Assembly (NCBI GenBank): GCA_025531455.1
Contig: JAMYHL010000009.1
Coordinates: 62,001-126,000 of the forward strand
Source: Apiotrichum sp. Y4204
Lineage: Eukaryota > Basidiomycota > Tremellomycetes > Trichosporonales > Trichosporonaceae
Direction: 5' to 3'
Length of the DNA stretch: 64,000 nucleotides
The notes under the pieces were generated by a model, which was not told the origin of the DNA, made no database searches, and saw only the letters and a program-made list of their open reading frames with translations. Position numbers and translations under genes: made by a program. The first letter of the stretch is position 1; every line of letters starts with the position of its first letter. Positions 45,252 to 54,712 of this stretch are shown here, piece by piece.

Positions 45252-46017
45252 TTACTTGGCGGCCATGAGAGACTCGTCCTTGCGCTTCCCGGCCCAGTCG
45301 AACTTTGCCTACCCCGTCAGCATTACCTCTGCGCCTCTGTACCCACATCAGACTTCCAGAACGAGTACGCGCAGATGGCGGGGAAGACGAGCCCCCACGC
45401 GACGACGCTGCGCGTCGCCTTGGGCGTAAACTTGAAGTGCTGGTACACGTTCTCGCGCATCGCGGCCCAGCGGTCGATCGCCGCATCGTGCTGCCGTCAG
45501 TGGTGTGCTGGGGAGTGGGGAGTAAGCGAGATGGGCGGGTGGAGCGAAAACGTGACGTTGAAAGGGAAACTGTGGTGCGGAACGGGTTAGAACGAGATGG
45601 GGAGAGAAACGTGGCCCGTAGTCCCGAGCCCCGCAGAGAACATAGAGCTCGCAAGCCAGCGCACATGGAAGCCGGTGGAGAGCAAGATGGGCGACCGACG
45701 AGGGATGTCGGGGGATTCATCACCTCCACAGTCCACCCGTGGGGCAGGCCGAATACGCCGCGCCGCTTCCTTCCATCTCCCCTTCTCGCGTAGTGTCGGT
45801 ACTCAAAACCACGACGAGGCCACCGAGAATCTTAATCCGCAAGATGATCCGTATCCGTATCCGTATCCGTATCCGTATCCGCATCCTTCGCCCATTCGTT
45901 CGTCCACCACCCCTCTCCCTCTCCCTCTCGCCCGCTCAAAAGGCCCCGCGCGCAACTCACCCTAAGGTGTCCGTCTGCCGTCAGCGCCATCATCAGTACA
46001 CACTCACGGTCGCCCAT
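45252..46017 (-). CDS. complex I subunit, NDUFB4/NUO6.6-like
   Basis: Four exons (46017-46008, 45974-45961, 45490-45347, 45308-45252) encode only 74 aa. The protein starts MGDHGHLRHDAAIDRWAAMR and continues ENVYQHFKFTPKATRSVVAW, a single membrane helix (GLVFPAICAYSFW) and a basic tail KFDWAGKRKDESLMAAK. This fits the small single-helix accessory subunit of complex I called NDUFB4 or NUO6.6 in fungi. Exons 1 and 2 are tiny (10 and 14 nt), supported by frame and by the conserved GHGH...HDxAIDRWAAMRE reading. Intron 2 is 470 nt, far above the local norm, and contains a GTATCC repeat. Weak point: the very short first exons deserve transcript support. Confidence 0.8.
45846..45886. repeat. hexanucleotide tandem repeat (GTATCC)
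   Basis: Five GTATCC units plus degenerate flanking units, inside the 470-nt intron of the NDUFB4-like gene. A CCCTCT-rich tract follows at 45907-45930. Confidence 0.9.
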
Positions 46018-46297
46018 GTTTGCTATGATCTTGGATGGTGGTGGAGAGCTCGATGCGGTTGATGATGAGCTCGAGTGTCGATGTCCGAGTTGCAGAGTGT
46101 GGGCCAGTGAGGGTTGCGCCGATTCCAACCCAGCCAGAAAAGCTTATTTATGTGTACCGATTATCACTGATGTGTATGACGGATGCTAATTGGTCCATTC
46201 ACCGTCTTCGTTTCGCCTCCACTCTCTCTCTCCCTTCTTATCCTCTCTTGCCTTCTTGTCGTTCTACATTCACTCTTCTTCCACATTCACATCCATC

Positions 46298-49233
46298 ATG
46301 CACGGCAGGTACTCCCCCTCCCGCGCCGTCGGGGACGACAGGCGCGACCGCGACTGGCGTGATCGGGAGCGCGAACGTGAGCGCTCCCCGCCGAGGAGAT
46401 ACGACGACCGCGACCGATACGACGACCGTGACCGCGTTCCCCCTCCGCGACACTATGACGACCGCGACCGCGACCGCGACCGCGCGCCGCCGCGGCACTA
46501 TGACGAGTACGACGACCGTGTCCCCCCGCCGCGGCATTACGACGATGACCGCTCCGCGCCGCGACACTACGACGACGAACGTCGTGGGCGCGACTATGAG
46601 AGAGATTATCGCGGCGACTATGGACACGAGCGGCACGAGCGGCACGAGCGGTATGAGCGGTACGAAGACCGCGACCGCCCGCGCGGCGATAGAGATGAGC
46701 GTGATCGTGGCCAGCCGTCCTCGCCTTCCTCGCGGGACATTATTTTCCTCGGCCTCGATCCACAGCTTGGCGAGAATGAACTCGCGGGCTTTCTGCGTAC
46801 CGAGTTCCATGCCGAGCTTGAGTCGGCCAAGATTGTGCGCGAGAAGAGTGGCGTCAGCAAGGGGTTTGGATTCGCGACGTTTACTACGCTCCAGGAGGCC
46901 GAGCGCTTTGTGTATGACAAGTGAGTGCTCAGAGGCTATATCTTGGATGTCACCGGCCCGATGACATCCATTGAAATCCCCCATCGCCTTCGCCTCACGC
47001 CGCCGGATCTAACCACAGCTACCCGACTGTCACTATGCCGGCGCTGTACGGCCACTCGTCCGCCAGGCGTGTCAAGATCGACTTTGCAGGCTCGCGGTCG
47101 AACAATGGCGGGCCTGGCGGTGCCCCTCCCGTGCCTCATCCCCCACCTGTCCGCGGTCACGATGGCACCCGTGACATCGGCCAGCCGGACGGCACCGGGC
47201 GCGTGCTGCTCCTCCGTGGTCTGGACCCAGGGACATATGTCGGCGAGGTGTCGCGGCGCATGTTGGAGGAGATTGCGCGCATGCTCGGCAAGGGCGTGCG
47301 CGAGGCAGAGGGCACAATCACCCGGGTTGTCATGATTGTCGACCGCGCGACCGAGGCGCTGTGGAGCTTCTGCTTTGTCGAGCTCGTCACCCCAGAACTT
47401 GCCAGCGCCCTCCTCCCCTTCCTGCTCTCCCCGGAACACCAGCCAAATGGCTTCCTCATCGCACAGGTGCCGATCGCGGCCTCATTCGCCAACCCCGGCG
47501 CATTCATCCCCACGCCGGCCGGTCCCCTCGGCGGGCAGTATCTCGTACGCGCTGCGCCCGACGGCGGCATTGGCGCCGCGACCATCGACTCGCCAGATGG
47601 AGAGTGGTGCGCGTACTGGCACCAGGCGGCCGGCGCAGAACAGACTGTCCCCCGCGGCTCGCCCGGCATTCCGCCAAAGGGCACGCCGCTGCAGATGTCG
47701 GATGAGACCAAGACGTTCCTCGGCAAGCTGGCAGGCGTGCACGCGACCCCCTCCAGCGGATCCATCCCAGCGGGGTTCGGCCTCCCCGGCGCTACCGCGG
47801 CCGGCCCGTCCACGACTGTGTCCGACGCGCAGTCGTCCGCCCTCCCGCCCACCGCCATGCAGCCCATTAAAATCGGCATCAATCTCGGCGCGGGGGTGAA
47901 GCGCAAGGCGCCGCCGAAGATTGAGGATGGGATTATCCCGATTTCCCACAAGAACGTGCTGGGCGACGACGACGATGAGGGCGATCCTGGCAAGGACAGC
48001 GTGCTGCTTTCACGGAGTGCGTTGGCAAATTGAGATGCAGCTGACCCGCCAGCAAAGGGCGCCAAGATCATCCCGCCGACGTCTACGAGCCGGAAGGTAA
48101 AAACACTGGTCGGCGGCAGAGGTGCCATGCTCACACTCAGATTGCGAAGAATATCAACAAGTGGAACACCAAGCAGACCGAGCTGGCGAAGCCGCCGCCG
48201 CCAAAGGAGCCGAAGGAGAAGAAGGGGCCGGTTGGTGGGTTCTCCGTGAATGCCATTCCGCTGGGCGGCTCGGCGCCAGCTCCGCCCTCGACTTCGCCTC
48301 CCACGGCACCGGCACCAGCAGCGGCATCGACGTCAACATCGGCATCGAAATCTCCCAGCAGCGGCGACGACTTTGACTTTACCGACACCTCGACGTTTGC
48401 AACCACTGGCAAGGGCGCGTGCCTTCTGTGTCAGCGCCAATTCAAGACCGAGGAAATGCTGCGCAAACATGTCGCGCTATCTGATCTCCACAAGGCTCGC
48501 ATTACATTCTTGTTTTTCCTGGACCACCGCGCCACGCGTAGTAGGTTCAGGCCGAAGTGGGGACTGACTGGATCTCTTGACTTCTCACGACGACACATTG
48601 CGACTTGATATACTTTGGCACATCAACCTCAACGTCAACTGCAACTGCATTACTACCTCAACCCTGTCCACACCCTGAAAACCTGGAAATGGAATACAAC
48701 GCTACGCACCATGATTGTGAATACAGACTAACCTCGCGGACCCCATCATCCGTGAAGCAGGGCGGCAACGCAAAGAAGCCCTCTCAGGACCAAAGTACCG
48801 CGACCGGGCGGCCGAGCGGCGCGAGGTCCACAACCAACCCGTCAAGCCAAAGCTGCCGGATCCATACCGCAAGTACAAGCAGAATCAGCAGGGGTCCAGC
48901 GGGAACAGTACCGCGACAAGCCAACCTCCCCCACCGCCGGCACCCACGCCCGCCACCGACACCAATGTCGGTAACAAGCTGCTGGCGAAGATGGGCTGGA
49001 CGGCGGGCAGCGGGCTCGGCGCGGGCGCCGACGGCCGTGTCGAGCCGATCAAGGTGCAGCAGTTTGAGGAGCGTGCAGGCCTCGGTGCCGCCAAGGGCCG
49101 CGAAGCGGGCCGGTGGAGCGGGCCGGGCGGCTGGCACGAGCGCAAAAAGGACATGGTCGGTCTTGGTGTACTGGGCCGCGGCTGACGTCAGACAAAGGAG
49201 CGATACGAGGCCGCAGACAGGACAGAGCACTGA
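46298..49233 (+). CDS. RBM5/RBM10-like splicing factor (RRM, C2H2, G-patch)
   Basis: Six exons (46298-46920, 47019-48016, 48053-48096, 48141-48494, 48727-49155, 49192-49233) encode 829 aa. Residues 1-145 are Arg/Asp/Tyr repeats (YDDRDRYDDRDR, PPPRHYDD). RRM1 follows (IIFLGLDPQLGENELAGFLR, KSGVSKGFGFATFTTLQEAE), then a second RRM-like domain (GRVLLLRGLDPGTYVGEVS). A zinc finger CLLCQRQF...H...H is at 48417-48490. The G-patch (KLLAKMGWTAGSGLGAGADG) is at 48975-49040. The gene ends KKDMTKERYEAADRTEH after a 36-nt intron. This domain order is that of RBM5/6/10, which act in early spliceosome assembly and alternative splicing. Intron 4 (48495-48726, 232 nt) needs a non-GT donor (AAG/GCTCGC) to keep LSDLHK-TNLADPI in frame, so that junction is uncertain. 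Confidence 0.88.
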
Positions 49234-50490
49234 CGCGGGCTGGTGGCCGTTGTACTGTGATGCAATGTATTTTGACCGAGCGGCTGAAGTGGGACACTGA
49301 CGAGCGCGGGCAGATGATGTCCGCCAGGGCGTACAGCGTGTGCGCGATATGACACCCTGTGCAAGCTGAGACTGAACACGAAAGAGTTGGAAATGGGTCT
49401 GTCGTGGTCGAGCAGCTGACTCGCACGAGTCGCGAGGGTGCAAGGGCGGTGTTCCACACTGTGTGCGTATCTCGCCGGCTCCGAGGGAGGGCACATTGCA
49501 GTAGAGATCTGGAGCAAAAGGCACGAATGGGCAGATTCAGGTTCGGTGTTGGGAAAAGCTGTGGGCTGGCAGTGCCGCTGGATCGGGACAGAGTAGAGTA
49601 CCAGTTCTAGTGCAACCACCTGATGGCTCCTATTCCGCATTCCGGGTGGGCCATGTGCAGTGCACCGCCTACCACCGGCATCGTTCTCGGCATCGGCATC
49701 GGCATGAGATTGGAATAGGGATACATGGAACAAAGCAGAAGGATACAATGAAAACTAAATGGTGAAATGTGGGTCACTCAAACGGGTTGCGTATTTTGGT
49801 CTTGTGGCACTTTTGCACTTTTCGGCGAGGCGGTGCGGAATGGCAACAATGGATCAATGGAGAATCATCACGCGCTCCAGGCATCCGGCGGCCGGAGGGC
49901 AGATGCGGAGCAGCAGCATGCGTGGATGCAAAGAGGGGGAACAACGTCATGCAATTTTTATCGCAATCTCCGCCTTGGTGATCGATGCCTAGTGGGCAGT
50001 TGCGTTTTGGTCGTGTGTTTGCGCGTGTGTGTGTGGAGTCGGAATGATTAAACTGTGATATGCCAAAGAGTATGAAGAGGTGCGGTATACGGTATACACG
50101 TGCAGGGTGGCTGCCGGGGGGGTGGGATTGCGGTGACGAAAGTAGTGCAGGCAGCTGACATTCGGGCTTCGGGCGACGAGGGACGTGGCGTGGGAACAGG
50201 TGTCGACGGTGGGCACGATGCGCACGATGCGTAGCGGAGGGTGGGAGGGTGGGGATATGGAGGCGAGCACCGACGGAAACCGGGACGGTTCCCGCCTCTG
50301 GGATGTCCGGGGCAAATGCCATGGCAACGACGACGACGTCTCGATATGCAGAGCAAGGCGTCGACCTCGAGTAGAACCCTCCTGCGGAACAGGCAAGACA
50401 AGGGCGACAGAGGCCAAGTTTTCCTGAAGGCTGAGGTTGGGATCCATCTCCTTTCCATCGGACGTATGGGTCCAAGTCTCGACCACGGGT
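49234..50490. other. gene-poor region, 1.25 kb
   Basis: No supportable gene. Short frames on both strands lack domains and codon structure. Confidence 0.5.
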
Positions 50491-51069
50491 CTATGCCGAG
50501 GAGCGGCGGCCGCGCGCGCAGATGCCACACGCGCACGGCGAGCGGTCATCAGCCGCGGCGCGCACGGGGGGACTATTCGGCGTGCTATGCGTGCTTTGCG
50601 AGCTGTGCGAGCTGTGCGTGCTGGTGTTGTCTGGGAGGGAGGCGGTCGTGCTCGCGCTCGCGGTGGAGAGGCTGCGTTCCGGGCGGGTATACAGCTGGGC
50701 GGGGGGGAGGAGCGAAAGCGGGAGGGGAGTGTATCCGGGAGCGTACCCCGGCGGCGGGAGCTCGTCGACAGAAGAAGAGGCGGCGAGGCCCGAGCGCGGG
50801 CGGGTGCGTGTGCGGCTTGTGGTGCTTCCGTTCGCTGAGGGAGAGAGCGGGGAGAAGGGGGAGAATGGGGAGAATGGCGATGGGGAGAGCTGGGACGAGT
50901 GGGAGCGCTCGGGCTGGAGGAGACGGAGGGCGCTGCGTTCTGGGCCGCGGGACGAGGCGCTGCTGCTCCGTGCGGGGCGGGGGCCGATGGGGCGCGGTGG
51001 CATCGACATCGGGGGTATCGGGGGCATCGAGGACAGAGAGGGCGAGGATGCCATTGTCAGTGTTGGCAT
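50491..51069 (-). CDS. hypothetical low-complexity Ser/Pro-rich protein
   Basis: A 192-aa frame without introns. I recognise no domain. It starts MPTLTMASSPSLSSMPPIPP, carries FSPFSPFSPLSPSA repeats, a proline-rich segment DELPPPGYAPGYTPLPLSLL and Ser/Thr/His runs, and ends Arg/Cys-rich. The PPPGYxP piece resembles disordered tails of fungal membrane or adaptor proteins. It could be the last exon of a gene whose upstream part I cannot define, or an open frame by chance in GC-rich DNA. Confidence 0.3.
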   Translation of the reverse strand: MPTLTMASSPSLSSMPPIPPMSMPPRPIGPRPARSSSASSRGPERSALRLLQPERSHSSQLSPSPFSPFSPFSPLSPSANGSTTSRTRTRPRSGLAASSSVDELPPPGYAPGYTPLPLSLLPPAQLYTRPERSLSTASASTTASLPDNTSTHSSHSSQSTHSTPNSPPVRAAADDRSPCACGICARGRRSSA

Positions 51070-51602
51070 TGAACAGATGAGGGGATGTGGGTTGTGTTAC
51101 GAGAGTGCCGAGGATATATGTAGGGAACTGGAGTAGTGTAGAAGTGGAGCCTTGTTGTTGTTGTTGTTGTGGCAACGTGCTCGAGATGGTCCATCTGCTC
51201 GCAGCGCAATTATCACTGACAGCTTTATCATCTACATGCCGCCGCCCGCAGCTGGAAAGAGCAGTGGAACACTCTGGCAGCAAAGACCCTTGTCCCCTTG
51301 CCTTGTCTTGTGCTCTAGCGAGACATGTGCCAAGGATCAAACGATGGCAAGACATGTCGTACGTCGTAGGTCCTTCGGACACAGCGCACCGCGCAATGCG
51401 CAATGCGCAAACAGCAATACGCAGTACGCACCTTGGCACTCTGGCGCCTCGAGTGTTCTGCCCGATACGACCATTCGCCAACGCCAGCGCTCCATTCTGC
51501 GCTGTCAGATGGATCTTGTATCGGGATGCTCGATGCCCCGTGTGCGTTCTTGGATCTTGGCACCGGCGCCGGCCACTGTTGTACGACTCTTGTGATCTGT
51601 GA

Positions 51603-51650
51603 CCCCTCTCCCTCCCCTCTCCCTCCCCTCTCCCTCCCCTCCCTCCCCTT
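51603..51650. repeat. CCCTCTCCCTCC tandem repeat
   Basis: Polypyrimidine tandem repeat of about 11-12 nt units, four copies. A purine/pyrimidine mirror tract of this kind can form non-B DNA. Confidence 0.85.
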
Positions 51651-51736
51651 CCGAGATCGAAACATTTCTTCTCCAAGCAATGCGTAATCTCCGGTTCCTG
51701 AGCCGTAGTAGACTGTCCTCTGCGCGGCGCCACCAC

Positions 51737-51770
51737 CCGCAGACCGCAGACCGCAGACCGCAGACCGCAG
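51737..51770. repeat. CCGCAGA 7-nt tandem repeat
   Basis: Four to five CCGCAGA units in a row. Confidence 0.85.
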
Positions 51771-52917
51771 TGCCCGAAAGCACAGCACAGCATACCTCGA
51801 GACAAGGACACTGGTCTCCCGGGTCCCGGGTCCTTCGGAAGCTGACATCGAGCCCTGCGGCCTGAGGGCCCTGCGGGCCTGCGGCGGCCCGTGGCTGTAT
51901 GCACCCACGGACAAGATTGAGCACGGGCGGACGTGCAGCTGTCGTGCAGTACATGTATGTATACCTGGAGTACGCGACGCAGTGCGCACTCGCGAGCGCA
52001 CAAGTCCCAGTGGCGGTGTGGCGCAGGGGCACGTCGGCGTCGCTGCATACATATCTGCAAGAATCGAGTACTGGGAGCTAGAGGGCGCATAAGACTTTAC
52101 ACTGAGCATCCGCTGGCAATGATGGCGGCGATTGCGGCTAGGACTGCATCTCTCTCGATTGTCCCAGATCCCAGTAGCGATGGTGTATCTCGGGCACGAG
52201 ACGCGTCCTGCCCCGCATATCTACTCCGTACAGCCCACGGCGGCAGATACCATGGCCTCATCGTCCTGGCCACGCTCTCTTTCCTAGCTCTCATTTCGCC
52301 GCGTTCCACCCCCAAAGTCATTGTGCGTGCATCGCCCACAGGTCCACCAGCGAGGTACGCCACCGCCTCTCGGGTCCAGTCGCCGGCCCTGGTACCTTCC
52401 CATGTGATGTAGTGGTCTGTAGTGCGCGTGCGAGGCAGACAAACTATGGTCTTGTGGACTGCGCGCTGTGTACACGACTATAAGTGTCTTTCTATTTGTG
52501 CACAAGCCCAACTGGGCGCGTGCACGTCCAGCAGGCTAACGACCACAGATCACAGCTCACAGTCACAACTCACACCTCGTAGCTCGCAGCTCACTGGCAG
52601 CCGGCCAACGGCCAAGTCACTCCCCCCACGCCGCCTCCCGACGGACAAGTCATGACAGGGCCCCTCAGGGCAAATAAGCTGTCCCGGGTCGAGCTAGAGT
52701 GGTAGGTAATCTCTGGCACGCACCGCTTGGCCCCCCGCATGTGCGAAGAAGAAACAGTGCAGACCCGTCGAAAAAGAACGCTCCACCGCCACGCCCGCGT
52801 CCCTCACGGCGTCATGACACCAACCTCCGCGACGGCGTCACCGCCGCATGCATGGGTCTAGAGCCTCCAAAATTCTTCAGGAGCATGCATGTGACTATTG
52901 GCTACAATAACATCTAG

Positions 52918-53415
52918 CTAGAAACCTGTTGCGCGGCCGTTCTGCTGAATAACGGCGCGACGGCGATCCTCCATTGAGAGAACTAGCCTGTTGACCGTCT
53001 CCATTGGGATCGCATCCCACGCGCGAACCACCTCGAGCCACAGCTCATTCTCAGTAGTGGGACATCTAGGTAACATGCGGAGGTGCTGCTTGACAAGAGC
53101 CCCCATGTGCTCAATTGGGTTGAGGTCCAGAGAGGACGCTGGATGCGGCAGGGTGGGGAACTCCACCAGTTCGCGCACCTCCGAACTCACGTCGCCAAAG
53201 TGAATGCCACTGCCATCCTCGACTAACCTCGACGCGACCAGACATCCCACGGAGCGAGGTATACTTCAGGTCGAAGGCGGCATCATTTGGACGCACCACA
53301 CGGACCACACGGACCTTGGCATCCGGCGCCGACGACTCCGAGCACTCATCAGTGAAGATGACGTGTTGCCAGTCCGCGTTGTCCTCAGCCCATTGGAGAC
53401 GGCAAGAGGAGCATT
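52918..53415 (-). pseudogene. Tc1/mariner-like DDE transposase remnant
   Basis: On the minus strand, one frame near 53395-53230 reads WAEDNADWQHVIFTDE, the region of the first catalytic Asp. The next block, in a shifted frame, reads VEDGSGIHFGD (second Asp) and then FPTLPHPASSLDLNPIEHMG, the signature around the third acid (Glu). It ends ENELWLEVVRAWDAIPMETV and a stop. The part that should link the first and second Asp (about 40-50 residues with a VWG-type motif) is missing at the frame switch, so the copy has an internal deletion with a frameshift. A weak HTH-like stretch may lie further upstream (to about 53710). I could not define terminal inverted repeats. The copy cannot be active. Confidence 0.75.
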
Positions 53416-54223
53416 CCCATTCTCGCGTGTGCTTTCTTTTCGTCCTTCGTCACACGACGGGCCACGCTCGACGTCGATCATGCACCACAATGCATTCGTT
53501 TGCTACTCTGCCGTCCCCTCGACGAACAGTGCACTGCGCTCCGGGATGCTGGTCATCGTGTCTCACTACACGTCTTTGCACGCGACACTGACAACTCTCG
53601 CACGCGTCGGAAGCTATTGAACGCTCGATTCTGCGAGATTAGCCGGCTCACCGGACTCATGGAGAAGCATGGTTCCTCGAGACGATTTGTCTCTTTGTCG
53701 TGACCCTTTGAGGTTCAAGAGTATTCGATAGAGACTCGGATGCGGAACAGAGAAAGCTCGCCTTGGTCATCCATGGACAAGGCCTTCAACGCACCGCCGA
53801 GCGCGCCGAGCTCGGGCAAGACTCACATGGCCCTGTGCTCTGCCGATCTGGGGTGAGAAGAAACCATGTAAGCTGGAAACCGATATGCTTGCACGCACCG
53901 CCCGTCCACAAGGCCGCGATCTCGGATGTCGAACAGTACGCTGGCCGCTGGGAAGCATAAGATAAGGTTTCCGGCTTCCCCGGGGACTGCCAGATGGCCA
54001 CAGCTATCCAGCTGAAACGGCGGGCCGTAAACCCAAGATCTTGCGGTGAGGGATCTTTGCGATGAGGGATCTTTGAACAGCCTGCACAGATAATCAACCT
54101 TGTGCGTAGCGCAAAGTACTGTATCCTCACAAGCAAATCGAAACGAGCAAGCCGGACTGCTGCAGACTATAAAGGAGCTACCAGTAACTCACAAGACCTG
54201 ATCATCCATCAACATCGCCAGAC
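53416..54223. other. intergenic region, 800 nt
   Basis: May contain the decayed N-terminal part of the transposon. The right end is a promoter with a TATA box at 54178-54184. Confidence 0.5.
54178..54184 (+). promoter_or_regulatory. TATA box
   Basis: TATAAAG, 46 nt before the ATG at 54224. It supports that start and a very short leader. Confidence 0.55.
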
Positions 54224-54712
54224 ATGTCCGCCATCGCCTCTACCACCGTCGCCAACGCCACATCCGTGCCAACCAGCACCCCGACCGCCAACCAAACCGA
54301 GTTCGGGGCCGAGGTTTCATCGTGCAACAACCCGACGTGGTACGAGAACTATGAGTCAGACAAAGGGGAACTGGCAGTCTGCATGGTGAATCGACGCACG
54401 TACGACGACATTCCCATGGACGCAAACGTGACTGCCATGTGCTGCGATGCCGTGGGCGGCCGCCTGTGGACGAACAACTTCGACACGCCCGAAGCAAAGG
54501 CGGAAGGCTGCGACGGGTTTCCTCCCGTACTCAACTGTCTCACCAACCGCTCGTCGGACTGGTTGGCTTGCAACCCTAAGGGCATGCGACACTCCACATG
54601 TATCGGGGTGATCCGTAAAAAGGACTCAAGCGCGCCCACCGGTGTCGCGGCGCTCGGTCGTGCGACACTCGGCGTCCTCGTCGTCCTCGCCCTGGCCGTG
54701 GTCTCGCAGTAG
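54224..54712 (+). CDS. hypothetical Cys-rich protein with C-terminal hydrophobic tail
   Basis: Single-exon, 162 aa. I do not recognise the family. The N-terminus is Thr/Ser/Ala-rich (MSAIASTTVANATSVPTSTP). The centre has about nine cysteines (SSCNNPTWYENY, ELAVCMVNRR, AMCCDAVGG, EGCDGFPPVLNC, WLACNPKG, HSTCIG) and three N-glycosylation sequons (NAT, NQT, NVT). The C-terminus is a hydrophobic tail ATLGVLVVLALAVVSQ preceded by small residues, which looks like a GPI-anchor signal or a tail anchor. A cell-surface protein would need an N-terminal signal peptide, and none is evident, so an upstream signal exon may have been missed. A TATA box 46 nt upstream argues against this. Confidence 0.65.
   Translation: MSAIASTTVANATSVPTSTPTANQTEFGAEVSSCNNPTWYENYESDKGELAVCMVNRRTYDDIPMDANVTAMCCDAVGGRLWTNNFDTPEAKAEGCDGFPPVLNCLTNRSSDWLACNPKGMRHSTCIGVIRKKDSSAPTGVAALGRATLGVLVVLALAVVSQ

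Larger units (their letters stand above)
51070..52917. other. gene-poor, repeat-bearing region, 1.85 kb
   Basis: No supportable gene. A long minus-strand open frame here is low-complexity and overlaps tandem repeats. Tandem repeats at 51603-51650 and 51737-51770. Confidence 0.5.

Noticed and set aside
47157..48134. 325-aa minus-strand open frame
   Set aside because: Shadow of exon 2 of the RBM5/10-like gene.
48991..49185. RBM5/10-like protein ending GLGVLGRG
   Set aside because: Reading through gives an odd end. A 36-nt intron with a good branch site yields the family-like KERYEAADR ending at 49233.
51737..51770. Possible CRISPR-like array
   Set aside because: Units are 7 nt with no spacers. 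It is a simple tandem repeat, and the organism is a eukaryote.
50585..52090. 501-aa minus-strand open frame
   Set aside because: Arg/His/Cys-rich with no domain, and it runs through two tandem repeats. A chance open frame in GC-rich DNA.
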